From assembly GCA_947478785.1 (NCBI GenBank), contig CANJXI010000010.1, positions 1 through 62,826 on the forward strand: 62,826 nucleotides of DNA, written 5' to 3'. Of this stretch, positions 1-7,653 are shown one piece after another; the stretch's first letter is position 1, and every line of letters starts with the position of its first letter. A program made the translations under genes and the position numbers. The DNA is from Caulobacteraceae bacterium. Lineage in GTDB: Bacteria > Pseudomonadota > Alphaproteobacteria > Caulobacterales > Caulobacteraceae. Below the pieces are notes generated by a model. The model did no database searches, was not told where the DNA came from, and saw nothing but the letters and a program-made list of their open reading frames with translations.

Positions 1-39
1 CTCGAACCGGATCCGCGCGATCGTCTCCACGCCCGTCAT
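1..39 (-). CDS. istA: IS21-family transposase IstA, N-terminal 13 codons only
   Basis: An ATG at 39 on the minus strand follows a strong GGAGGGGG ribosome binding site and opens a frame reading MTGVETIARIRFE before the window ends. The string VETIARIR is typical of the extreme N-terminus of IS21 IstA transposases, which continue into a helix-turn-helix. Only 13 residues are visible, so the family call rests on this short match together with the TGT end at 129. The gene sits just beyond the integrase cargo gene, consistent with an insertion sequence inside or at the edge of an integrated element. Confidence 0.5.
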   Translation of the reverse strand, partial: MTGVETIARIRFE

Positions 40-129
40 CCCCCGCCCCCTCCAGAACCCGGAAGGGGCCACCAAAACCACAGCTCGGGGGGCTAATCTT
101 CGACGCGAAAAGCGCCCCTCAGGGGGACA
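1..129 (-). mobile_element. End of an IS21-family insertion sequence (partial, cut by left edge)
   Basis: The minus strand begins TGTCCCCCTGAGG at 129 and reaches a transposase start codon at 39. IS21-type elements start with TGT and carry istA close to one end, which fits this geometry. The rest of the element lies outside the window, so neither the opposite terminal repeat nor the target duplication can be seen. The boundary at 129 is inferred from the TGT end. Confidence 0.45.
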
Positions 130-144
130 ACATTGCAGGCGTTC

Positions 145-633
145 TCACACGTAGATGATTCTGGCGTCCATGTTCTGAACACGTGCTTTGTCGGACTGGC
201 GCTTGCGAGACGCGGGTGCAGTGGCGCGCTGAGGTTCGAGGATGAAGACGTCGTCCGGTGTCTCGCGTGTAGCGAAAGCCCAATAGGTGCCGGACCACCA
301 GAGAGCCCGCCCTGGGTCACCCGTGGCCTGCCATGCTTCCGGCGGAATGGGTTTTGTCACTCCCTTCTCGGGGTTCATCGCCACCGCCTGTAGGTCTCCG
401 GTATGCAGTTCACGCCGTAGCTTCACGCGCAGGGCCTTCGCCGCCTCGACCGTTGTCACCTCGGTGATAAGACGAGCCTCGATCCAACGGTGCCAGAACA
501 CCCCGTCTGACAGGCCTACTGTCTCGGGCGGCCATGAACTGCGGTCCAAAGGGCTGTAGCCGTCGAAGCCATCGTCGGGCGACGGCCCGAGAACGGCCTC
601 CCATAGTTCCCTATCAACCAGTCGGCCGCTCAC
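145..633 (-). CDS. Hypothetical protein translationally coupled to the integrase
   Basis: 162 residues from a GTG start at 633. The GTG overlaps the TGA stop of the upstream integrase in a GTGA arrangement, which is why this start was preferred to an in-frame ATG at 705 inside the integrase gene. The protein begins SGRLVDRELWEAVLG, is rich in Trp and charged residues in its first half, and ends in a basic tail (RKRQSDKARVQN). I recognise no family. Coupling to an integrase suggests a cargo or accessory protein of the same mobile element, for example a directionality factor, but nothing in the sequence proves this. The end lies 16 bp from the putative IS21 end. Confidence 0.6.
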   Translation of the reverse strand: MSGRLVDRELWEAVLGPSPDDGFDGYSPLDRSSWPPETVGLSDGVFWHRWIEARLITEVTTVEAAKALRVKLRRELHTGDLQAVAMNPEKGVTKPIPPEAWQATGDPGRALWWSGTYWAFATRETPDDVFILEPQRATAPASRKRQSDKARVQNMDARIIYV

Positions 634-1925
634 GCCGCCACCCCGCGAAAGGGGGTGACGTTCCCGGCCTTCGGTTCGACAGGCTTGGCCAGGAAGCCCG
701 CCCATGCGTTCATCAGCTTCCGGCGCTTCTCCAGGGCGTCACCGCGCCGGTAGGCCGCTTCGACCTCGTTGCCGACCGAATGCCCCAGCGCGGCCTCGGC
801 GACCTCACGGGCGAAGGCTGTGCGCTCGCCGCACCAGTCCCGGAAGGTGGAGCGGAAGCCGTGCGGCACGGCGGGCACATCCATCCGGCGGCAAACTGCG
901 GAAAGCGTCATGTCGCTGAGCTGCGCGCCGGCACTCGACGGGAACACCATCTCGCACTTGGCGAGGCGGGGAAGGGCGTTCAGCAGTTCGACGGCTGCGT
1001 CCGACAGGGGGACCCGGTGCTCCCGGCCCTGTTTCGTCCGCGAAGCGGGGACCGTCCAGACCTTCGCGTCCAGGTCGATTTCCGCCCAGGTCGCACCCCG
1101 CACTTCTCCGCTGCGCGCCGCTGTGTAGATGGCGAAGGCCAGGGCGCGCGCGCCCATGCCCTCGACCTTCGCGAGGAGCACCATGAAGGCGGGCGTGTCG
1201 TCTATCGGGAGTGCCTTGCGGTGGATAATGGGCGCAAGCTTGCGGGGTTTGGCGAGCAACTGGTCAAGGTGGCCGGACCACCGCGCCGGGTTTTCCCACG
1301 GTGACTTGATCGCCCCGGCGGCTTTGGCGCTGTCCAGGATGGCCTCGATCCGCTGGCGCAGTCGTTTGCCAGTCTCGACGCGGGCCTTCGGTCCTCCGTC
1401 GCCGATGCCCCACAGGGGGCGCAGGACCGAGAGGACATGCGGCGTGTCGATGTCGGCGCAGGCCAGTTTGCCGAGGACGGGGTAGGCGAACGCCTCCAGC
1501 GTGTGGCTCCAGGCGGCGCGGTGCTTGGGGTTCCGCCACCCCTTCTCATGAGCCGCTAGGTAGTCCTCTGCGGCCTGTTTGAACGTCAGAAGTTTGCCCG
1601 CGTCGGCCAGAAGCGCCGCCTTGGCCTTCCGGCGCTCTTCGCCTGGATTTCTACCCTTCGCGATGGCCTCGCGGTCCTCACGGGCCTTGCGTCGGGCGTC
1701 AGCGAGCGGGACGTCGGGAAAGCCGCCGAGGCCCAGGTCGTGGCGTTTGCCGCCGATCATCACCCGCAGCACCCAGGATGCCGCAGGAACCCGGTCCACC
1801 GCGTCCTCGGGGACCTTGGACACAACCAGATGCAAGCCAGCCACCCCGCCCACCGCGTGCATGCCCGGTGATTTAGTCAGCGCCCTCACTTCGAGGGGAC
1901 CCAGCTCTTTCGCCTTCTTGGGCAT
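630..1925 (-). CDS. Tyrosine recombinase / integrase (P4-type, DUF4102 N-terminus)
   Basis: 431 residues. It catalyses site-specific integration and excision of a mobile element. The N-terminal part (about 1-110) looks like the DUF4102 arm-binding domain of P4-like integrases (LHLVVSK, GLGGFPDVPLADARRKAR), a SAM-like core-binding part follows, and the C-terminal catalytic domain has the full set of residues: R271 (AARSGEVRG), H355 and R358 (HGFR), H382 (LGHS) and Y392 (EAAYRRGD). The start at 1925 was chosen because GGAGGG lies a few bases before it; an ATG six codons upstream lacks one. It overlaps the downstream cargo gene by 4 nt. Intact and probably active. No tRNA gene lies directly beside it, so the target site is not evident. 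Confidence 0.92.
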   Translation of the reverse strand: MPKKAKELGPLEVRALTKSPGMHAVGGVAGLHLVVSKVPEDAVDRVPAASWVLRVMIGGKRHDLGLGGFPDVPLADARRKAREDREAIAKGRNPGEERRKAKAALLADAGKLLTFKQAAEDYLAAHEKGWRNPKHRAAWSHTLEAFAYPVLGKLACADIDTPHVLSVLRPLWGIGDGGPKARVETGKRLRQRIEAILDSAKAAGAIKSPWENPARWSGHLDQLLAKPRKLAPIIHRKALPIDDTPAFMVLLAKVEGMGARALAFAIYTAARSGEVRGATWAEIDLDAKVWTVPASRTKQGREHRVPLSDAAVELLNALPRLAKCEMVFPSSAGAQLSDMTLSAVCRRMDVPAVPHGFRSTFRDWCGERTAFAREVAEAALGHSVGNEVEAAYRRGDALEKRRKLMNAWAGFLAKPVEPKAGNVTPFRGVAA

Positions 1926-1946
1926 TGCGCCCTCCGTTCCCAACTA

Positions 1947-1995
1947 CCTTCCCCACAACTAAGGCGTGGCGTGCGGTGGCGTCAAGTGGGGAAGG
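1947..1995. repeat. 10-bp perfect inverted repeat upstream of the integrase
   Basis: CCTTCCCCAC at 1947-1956 is repeated inverted as GTGGGGAAGG at 1986-1995, with a 29-bp spacer. It starts 21 bp upstream of the integrase start codon. The right arm is also the third unit of the 10-bp direct repeat described separately. Plausible roles are integrase arm binding or an autoregulatory operator; this is inference. Confidence 0.6.
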
Positions 1996-2005
1996 GTGGC
2001 GATAC
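1966..2005 (+). repeat. Four phased 10-bp direct repeats (GTGGSG-N4)
   Basis: GTGGCG occurs at 1966, 1976 and 1996, and GTGGGG at 1986, so the same hexamer returns every 10 bp, one helical turn. A degenerate fifth unit (TGGGG) follows at 2006 and a further GTGGCGTC lies at 2060. The array faces the integrase start at 1925. Phased repeats next to an integrase are typical of recombinase arm sites or operators. The rest of 1926-2247 has no convincing coding frame. Confidence 0.6.
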
Positions 2006-2232
2006 TGGGGACGGCTTACGAGGGGAACGGCCCGTTTGAGCGGTGAGAATTGGCGAGCCGTGGCGTCCTGCCAGGAGGCAAAAGCGGACCTAGGGACTGC
2101 CAGGCGCGCCTCCCCGATAACGTGCACGGCCGCACTGCGCGCGCGTACGTATAATTTCCCCCATTGACGCATCTATCCTTACAAGAACAGTGTTATAGTT
2201 GGCCTTGACCCGAATTTCGGGATCGGGAGTAA

Positions 2233-2835
<603 letters not shown>

Positions 2836-2864
2836 CCTGTCGGCGCGTCTCCCGGAGTCCGGAT

Positions 2865-3374
2865 TTGTCCAAGTTTTCGATAGGCGGGGTCGTCCTGGCT
2901 CTGGCCGTGGCGCTGGCCGCGCCCCTGCCGGCCGCGGCCCAGATTCCGAGGCAGGATCCGGCGCACTGCAAGGGCCAGCCCGAGATCACGCCGCTGCAGC
3001 CGCTGACGATCCAGACCAGCCGCGGGCCGGCGCGCTTCATGGTCGAGTTCGCCGACAACGAGCGCACCCGGGAATACGGGCTCATGTGCCGCAAGCGCGT
3101 GGCGCCCGACCGCGGCATGCTGTTCGACTTCAAGAAGCCGACCGACGGCGTCGCGTTCTGGATGCGAAATACGATCATCCCGCTGGACATCGTCTATATC
3201 CGCCCCGACGGCACGGTGCTCTCCATCGCCCGCAATGTGCCCAGGCTGGACGAGTCGCCGGTGCCGGCCGGCGGGCAGATCCGGGCGGTGCTGGAGCTGG
3301 CGGCCGGTCGCGCCGCCCAGCTGGGCATCCTGCCCGGCGACCGGATCGAGCACCGGATCTTCAGGCGCGGCTGA
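2865..3374 (+). CDS. DUF192 family secreted protein
   Basis: 169 residues from a TTG start at 2865 with GGAG eight bases upstream; no ATG or GTG lies at a sensible point in the frame. Residues 1-24 form a clear signal peptide (GVVLALAVALAAPLPAAAQ), so the protein is exported. The remainder is a DUF192 domain with the characteristic RTREYGLMCRK, MLFDFKK, FWMRNTIIPLDIVYI and VLELAAGRA motifs. The biochemical function of DUF192 is unknown. It follows the cold shock gene by 29 bp and could be cotranscribed with it. Confidence 0.88.
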   Translation: MSKFSIGGVVLALAVALAAPLPAAAQIPRQDPAHCKGQPEITPLQPLTIQTSRGPARFMVEFADNERTREYGLMCRKRVAPDRGMLFDFKKPTDGVAFWMRNTIIPLDIVYIRPDGTVLSIARNVPRLDESPVPAGGQIRAVLELAAGRAAQLGILPGDRIEHRIFRRG

Positions 3375-3383
3375 CCGGGACGC

Positions 3384-3410
3384 TTGGCGTCAGCCGAAAA
3401 CGCCTATATC
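3384..3410 (+). promoter_or_regulatory. Candidate housekeeping promoter for tRNA-Pro
   Basis: TTGGCGT at 3384-3390 and CCTATATC at 3403-3410 are separated by 12 bp. This closely resembles the Caulobacter vegetative consensus (TTGACGS, 10-14 bp, GCTANAWC). Transcription would begin about 10 bp before the tRNA-Pro gene. Confidence 0.5.
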
Positions 3411-3428
3411 GCAAGCCCGCCGGCGTCT

Positions 3429-3505
3429 CGGGGCGTAGCGCAGCCTGGTAGCGCATCTGCTTTGGGAGCAGAGGGTCGCAAGTTCGAATCTTGCCGCCCC
3501 GACCA
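3429..3505 (+). tRNA. tRNA-Pro (anticodon TGG)
   Basis: 77 nt with encoded CCA. The acceptor stem pairs CGGGGCG with CGCCCCG, the anticodon stem TCTGC/GCAGA encloses TTTGGGA with anticodon TGG, and the T arm contains GTTCGAATC. It decodes CCA and, by wobble, other proline codons. Confidence 0.95.
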
Positions 3506-3532
3506 CCGCCGGCTGATTTTGGGGACCAAGGC

Positions 3533-3841
3533 ATGATCGCGCGCATCTTCCGTCCGTCCAGGACCGCCATGCAGTCGGGCAACGCCAAGACCAAGGACTG
3601 GGTGCTGGAGTTCGAGCCCAAGGACGCCCGCCGGCAGGACGCGCTGATGGGTTGGACCCAGACCGGCGACACCGAGTCCAGCCAGGTGCGGCTGTCCTTC
3701 GAGACCCGGGAGGAGGCGGTCCGCTACGCCGACCAGCACGGCATCGCGTTCCAGATCATCGACCCCAAGCCCGCCAAGCGGATCATCAAGGCCTATGCCG
3801 ACAATTTCGCCTTCGGGCGTAAGGTCCCCTGGACCCACTAG
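3533..3841 (+). CDS. NADH dehydrogenase accessory subunit, NDUFS4-like (ETC complex I subunit)
   Basis: 102 residues. Homologue of the mitochondrial 18-kDa complex I subunit NDUFS4, an alphaproteobacterial supernumerary subunit that sits on the peripheral arm near NuoG. The family signature is seen in the N-terminal [14 protein letters not shown], in WVLEFEP, in GWTQTGDT, in [13 protein letters not shown] and in the C-terminal [12 protein letters not shown]. The start at 3533 was chosen because upstream codons lie inside tRNA-Pro; AAGG precedes it. It lies between two tRNA genes, about 44 kb from the nuo operon that encodes its partners. Confidence 0.88.
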   Translation: MIARIFRPSRTAMQSGNAKTKDWVLEFEPKDARRQDALMGWTQTGDTESSQVRLSFETREEAVRYADQHGIAFQIIDPKPAKRIIKAYADNFAFGRKVPWTH

Positions 3842-3850
3842 CGGCCCCAC

Positions 3851-3927
3851 GCGCCCTTAGCTCAACCGGATAGAGCACCTGCCTTCTAAGCAGGCGGTTG
3901 CAGGTTCGAGTCCTGCAGGGCGCGCCA
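3851..3927 (+). tRNA. tRNA-Arg (anticodon TCT)
   Basis: 77 nt with encoded CCA. The acceptor stem pairs GCGCCCT with AGGGCGC, and the anticodon stem CCTGC/GCAGG encloses CTTCTAA with anticodon TCT. It decodes AGA/AGG, rare codons in this GC-rich genome. It begins 9 bp after the NDUFS4-like gene and may share its transcript. Confidence 0.95.
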
Positions 3928-3996
3928 ATCTTCCCGCCGCCGGGCAGACCCCGGGCTGTCGCCCAGGGCCACGCCTCGTCGCGTTCGAACGGCCGT

Positions 3997-4548
3997 TCAG
4001 GCGGGTTGGGCGAGCGCCTTGTCTATGGCGGCGGTGACGCGCGGGTCGTCGGGCGCCACGTCAGGCGCGAACCGGGCGGCGACCTTGCCGTCGCGGCCGA
4101 CCAGGAACTTCTCGAAGTTCCAGACCACCTCCGGCGCGTCGCCGGTCTCGATGCCGAAGCCCTTCAGCCGCTCCCGCATCGGGCCGTCACCGTCGGCCTG
4201 CGGCCGGGCTTTGGTGAGCGCGTCATAGAGCGGGTGCTTGTCGGATCCGGCGACGCTGATCTTCTCGAACATCGGGAAATCGACGCCATAGGTGGTCGAG
4301 CAGAATTCGGCGATCTCGGCCTCCGTGCCTGGCTCCTGGCCGCGGAAGTTGTTGGCGGGGAAGCCCAGCACCGTCAGGCCCTCGTCGCGGCGCTTGCGGT
4401 AGAGCGCCTCCAGCCCCTCGTACTGCGGGGTCAGGCCGCACTTGGAGGCCACATTGACCACCAGCATGACCTTGCCAGCATAGTCCGACAGCTTGGTCGG
4501 CGCCCCGTCGATGGTTTTCAGTGGGATGTCGTAGATGGCCTCGCCCAT
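3997..4548 (-). CDS. Glutathione peroxidase family protein
   Basis: 183 residues. Reduces hydroperoxides with a thiol donor, in the cytoplasm (no signal peptide). The peroxidatic cysteine is C37 in NVASKCGLT. The GQEPG and WNFEKFLV motifs supply the conserved Gln and Trp/Asn of the catalytic tetrad. The FPCNQF motif of classical members reads FPANNF here, so a resolving cysteine at that point is missing and the physiological reductant (glutathione or thioredoxin) cannot be told. It ends a minus-strand series but sits 60 bp from the kinase gene. Confidence 0.93.
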   Translation of the reverse strand: MGEAIYDIPLKTIDGAPTKLSDYAGKVMLVVNVASKCGLTPQYEGLEALYRKRRDEGLTVLGFPANNFRGQEPGTEAEIAEFCSTTYGVDFPMFEKISVAGSDKHPLYDALTKARPQADGDGPMRERLKGFGIETGDAPEVVWNFEKFLVGRDGKVAARFAPDVAPDDPRVTAAIDKALAQPA

Positions 4549-4608
4549 GGCGTCCTCCGTTGTTGGCTCTTGCGCAAACGATGGCCGACGGCGGGTCGGC
4601 GCGCAAGC

Positions 4609-5478
4609 TCAGGTGAAGGGCGTCCGTTCGGCGTCGAGCGGAATCACCCAGTCGGCGCGGGCCGGCATCTCGGCCAGGATCCAGCGGGTCAGGCGCTCGT
4701 AGTGGGCGACGAAGCGCGCCACCCCGGCGTCGGACATGCCGGCGCCGGCGCGGTCCCGGAGTTTGCGCTCCTGTTCGGCCCGCCAGCCCGCCACCACTTC
4801 GAAGCTGGGCGCCTGCAGGACGATCAGGTCGGCGACCCGGGCGAACAGCGCCTGGTAGGGTCCGTCGAGCTGGTCGTTGACATAGGTCCGCCAGACGCCG
4901 TCCGGGTCTTCGTCGCGCTCAAGCGCGTTGACCGGCTCGCGCAGCGCCGCCGCCCCTTGCGCCACCGCTCCCAGGCACCAGCCTTCCAGCAGCACCACGT
5001 CGACGGGCGAAGCCACGGTCTCCCACGTCCCGCGCGGGGCGCGGGTGTCGGCCGCCTTGTCGAAGCGGGGCAGGGTGACCTTGCCCTTGGCGCGGAGCTG
5101 GTCGAGGACCGCGCCGGCCAGCGCCACGTCGTGGGTTCCCGGCGGCCCGCGGGTGGCGAGCAGGGGATGCACGTCCTTGGCCAACCGCTGGCGCGCCTCG
5201 CGCGTCAGGTAGAAGTCGTCGAGCGACAGGGTGACGGTGCGCATGCCGCGCGCCTCCAGCAGGACCTTCGTGGCCGCCACGATGGTGGACTTGCCCGAGC
5301 CCTGTGGGCCGCAGAGCCCGACGATGGCCGAGCGCTTGCGGTCCTGGCGCCGCCGCTGGGCGCGCGCCGCCAGCGGCTCGCAGACCAGCTCGACGGTGGT
5401 CCGGAAGCCCTCCGGCAGGCCCTCGGCGGCCATGAAGTCGTCCAGTTCGCCGTCGCTCACACGAAGTCCGCCGCTCAT
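4609..5478 (-). CDS. P-loop kinase, D-glycerate 3-kinase-like
   Basis: 289 residues from the ATG at 5478; 37 further in-frame codons upstream would run into the metC-like gene and were excluded. A P-loop GPQGSGKST near residue 57 is followed by LSLDDFYLT, a VHPLLATRGPPGTHD segment and VVLLEGWCLGA. These are shared with plant-type glycerate kinase and the YggC/YkgF-like P-loop kinases. The expected reaction is ATP-dependent phosphorylation of glycerate to 3-phosphoglycerate, the precursor of serine, which would suit the neighbouring cysteine genes. The substrate is inferred from family resemblance only. Confidence 0.78.
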   Translation of the reverse strand: MSGGLRVSDGELDDFMAAEGLPEGFRTTVELVCEPLAARAQRRRQDRKRSAIVGLCGPQGSGKSTIVAATKVLLEARGMRTVTLSLDDFYLTREARQRLAKDVHPLLATRGPPGTHDVALAGAVLDQLRAKGKVTLPRFDKAADTRAPRGTWETVASPVDVVLLEGWCLGAVAQGAAALREPVNALERDEDPDGVWRTYVNDQLDGPYQALFARVADLIVLQAPSFEVVAGWRAEQERKLRDRAGAGMSDAGVARFVAHYERLTRWILAEMPARADWVIPLDAERTPFT

Positions 5479-5554
5479 CTGTCGCCCGCCGGTTATCGGC
5501 GGATCGCGCCGGTCGTGTAGCTCGCCGTCCGCCACGAAGCGAGGATGTCCGGTT

Positions 5555-6718
5555 TCAGGCGGTGGCCTTGGCGTAGGCTTCGAGCGCACGCTGGAGGTCG
5601 GCGATCAGGTCGGCCGGACTCTCCAGGCCCACGTGCAGGCGAATCAGCGGGCCGCCGTAGTCGCGCCTGAACGTCCGGTTCGCGAGCTGTTCGTCGCAGG
5701 AGATCGCCAGGCTCTCGAACCCGCCCCAGGAGAACCCCAGCCCGAAGAGCTCCAGGGCGTCCAGGAAGGCGTTGACGGCCAGGTCCGGACCCGGCCGCAG
5801 GACGAATCCGAAGAGCCCGCAGGCGCCGGTATAGTCGCGCGCCCAGAGTTCGTGGCCCGGACAGCCGGGCAGGGCGGGGTGGAGCATCTGGACGACCTGC
5901 GGCTGGTCGCGCAGCCAGGCGGCCACCAGGAGCCCGCTCTCGCCCTGCCGCGCCAGGCGCGTCGGAAGCGTCCGCAGCCCACGGAGCATCTGGTAGGCGT
6001 CGTCGCCGGAGACGGCCCAGCCCAGGTGCAGCACGCCGTCCTCGAGCGCGCGCACCAGCTTCGGGTCCTTGGCCGCGGCCGAGCCCATGAACACGTCCGA
6101 ATGGCCGCCGACATATTTGGTCAGCGCCTGGACGGAGATATCCACCCCATGCGCCAGCGGCCTGTGCAGGTAACCCGCGCCCCAGGTGTTGTCGGCCATG
6201 GTCAGGACGCCGCGCGCCCGGGCGAGTTCGGCGATCCGGCCCACGTTCTGCATCTCGAAGGACAGCGAGCCGGGCGATTCCATCAGGATCAGCCGCGTCG
6301 CGTCCGAGACGCTGTCCACCAGGTCATCGGGAGACTGTCGCGGGTCGTAATAGCGCACGGCGACTCCGAAACGCTTCAGCATGCGGTCGCAGAACCGCCG
6401 GGTCGGCTTGTAGATGGTGTCGACCACCAGCACCTCGTCGCCGGCCTTCAGCACCGCCAGCAAGGCCCCCGCCAGCGCCGCCAGACCAGAGGGGAAGAGG
6501 GTGACGCCCGCCGCGCCCTCCATTTCGGCCAGCGCCGCCTGCAACGCGAACTGGGCCGAGAGGCCCTGGCGGCCGTAGGTGATGGAATCGTCGCTGGGAT
6601 AGAGGGATGCCGCGTCCGGCAGCAGGATCGTCGAGCCCTTCTGGATCGGCGGCCCGACCGTCTTGGCCAGGGCGCCGGGCGCGTGGCCGGCGCGGATCAG
6701 GCGGGTTTCATCGTCCAT
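5555..6718 (-). CDS. metC: Cystathionine beta-lyase (Cys/Met metabolism PLP enzyme)
   Basis: 387 residues. PLP-dependent enzyme of the Cys/Met metabolism family, predicted to cleave cystathionine to homocysteine, pyruvate and ammonia. The N-terminal TRLIRAG, the ITYGRQGLSAQFALQ segment, the cofactor-binding ADNTWGAGYL and the Schiff-base lysine in SVQALTKYVGGHSDV are present. The C-terminal FSWGGFESL and RLHVGLESPADLIADL motifs are typical of MetC. Full length for the family. It lies 92 bp downstream of the sulfurtransferase gene, in a sulfur amino acid cluster. Confidence 0.88.
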   Translation of the reverse strand: MDDETRLIRAGHAPGALAKTVGPPIQKGSTILLPDAASLYPSDDSITYGRQGLSAQFALQAALAEMEGAAGVTLFPSGLAALAGALLAVLKAGDEVLVVDTIYKPTRRFCDRMLKRFGVAVRYYDPRQSPDDLVDSVSDATRLILMESPGSLSFEMQNVGRIAELARARGVLTMADNTWGAGYLHRPLAHGVDISVQALTKYVGGHSDVFMGSAAAKDPKLVRALEDGVLHLGWAVSGDDAYQMLRGLRTLPTRLARQGESGLLVAAWLRDQPQVVQMLHPALPGCPGHELWARDYTGACGLFGFVLRPGPDLAVNAFLDALELFGLGFSWGGFESLAISCDEQLANRTFRRDYGGPLIRLHVGLESPADLIADLQRALEAYAKATA

Positions 6719-6810
6719 GGGGTTGCTTGGCCGCGCGCTGCCGGGCGATGACGACGCCCTCGCGGTCCCTTAGAGCCCGTGGATATTCCCGATTCAAGGC
6801 GCGGCGACGC

Positions 6811-7653
6811 TCAGGCGCCGGTGACGACGGGCGTATCAGCCATGCCGCCCCATTCGGTCCAGGAGCCGTCGTAGACCGCCGCGTCCCAGCGGCCCAGGCG
6901 AGCCAGCGCCAGGGCCAGCACCGAGGCGGTGATTCCCGAGCCGCAGGTCGTGATGATCGGCTGGGCGAGATCGACGCCGGCGGCTTCGAAGACCGCGCGG
7001 ATGGCGGCCGGCGGCTTCATGCGCCCGTCCGCGTCCAGCAAGGTGTCGAAGGGCAGGTTGCGGGCGCCGGGCATGTGGCCGGAGCGGAGGCCCGCCCGGG
7101 GTTCGGGGACCTCGGCGCGGAAGCGCGGGCCGCCGCGAGCATCGACGATCTGAGCGCCGCCACTCTCGATCACGTGGCGGACGTCGGCCAGGCTGCGCGC
7201 CAAGCCGGGGTGGAACGCGGGCGTCACGGACGTGGGCGCCGGCACGACGTCGCCGGACTCGACCGGCCGGCCCTCGGCGCTCCAGGCCCTGAGCCCGCCA
7301 TCGAGGACTACGACGGTCTCGAACCCCATGACTCGGAGCGTCCACCACACCCGGGCCGCGGCGCGCACGCCGAAGCTGTCGTAGGCGACGATGGTCGAGG
7401 CGCGGCTGAGGCCAAGCACGCCCGCGGCCTTGGCGAACGCCTCCGGCGACGGCAGCATGTGCGGCAGGTCGGTCGTCCGGTCGGCGATGGCGTCGATGTC
7501 GAAGAACGCCGCGCCGGGGATATGCCCCGCGACGTACTCCGCGTGCGGATCGCGCCCCTCGGCCGGCATCCACCAGCTGCCGTCAAGGATTCGGACGCCC
7601 GGATCGTCCAACCGTTCGGCCAGCCAGGCCGTGGAAACCAGAGGGTCGCTCAC
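6811..7653 (-). CDS. sseA: 3-mercaptopyruvate sulfurtransferase (tandem rhodanese)
   Basis: 280 residues from a GTG at 7653 that overlaps the cysteine synthase stop codon as GTGA. It moves sulfur from 3-mercaptopyruvate to a thiol or cyanide acceptor. Two rhodanese domains are seen: the inactive N-terminal one (about 1-135, with HIPGAAFFDID and VVLDGGLRAW) and a catalytic one (about 150-280, with GHMPGARNLP). The active-site loop is CGSGITA, the MST-type signature rather than the CRxGx[RT] of rhodanese. Translational coupling to a cysteine-forming enzyme supports a shared role in cysteine turnover. Confidence 0.9.
   Translation of the reverse strand: MSDPLVSTAWLAERLDDPGVRILDGSWWMPAEGRDPHAEYVAGHIPGAAFFDIDAIADRTTDLPHMLPSPEAFAKAAGVLGLSRASTIVAYDSFGVRAAARVWWTLRVMGFETVVVLDGGLRAWSAEGRPVESGDVVPAPTSVTPAFHPGLARSLADVRHVIESGGAQIVDARGGPRFRAEVPEPRAGLRSGHMPGARNLPFDTLLDADGRMKPPAAIRAVFEAAGVDLAQPIITTCGSGITASVLALALARLGRWDAAVYDGSWTEWGGMADTPVVTGA

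Noticed and set aside
1873..2172. Minus-strand frame across the integrase upstream region
   Set aside because: It overlaps the integrase start and the repeat array, has no ribosome binding site and no recognisable domain.
2164..2199. Promoter for the cold shock gene (TTGACG and TATAGT)
   Set aside because: The two hexamers are 24 bp apart, too far for a vegetative promoter, so it was mentioned but not annotated.
3898..5520. 540-codon plus-strand frame over glutathione peroxidase and the kinase
   Set aside because: It begins inside tRNA-Arg and covers two well-supported minus-strand genes; the translation is low complexity.
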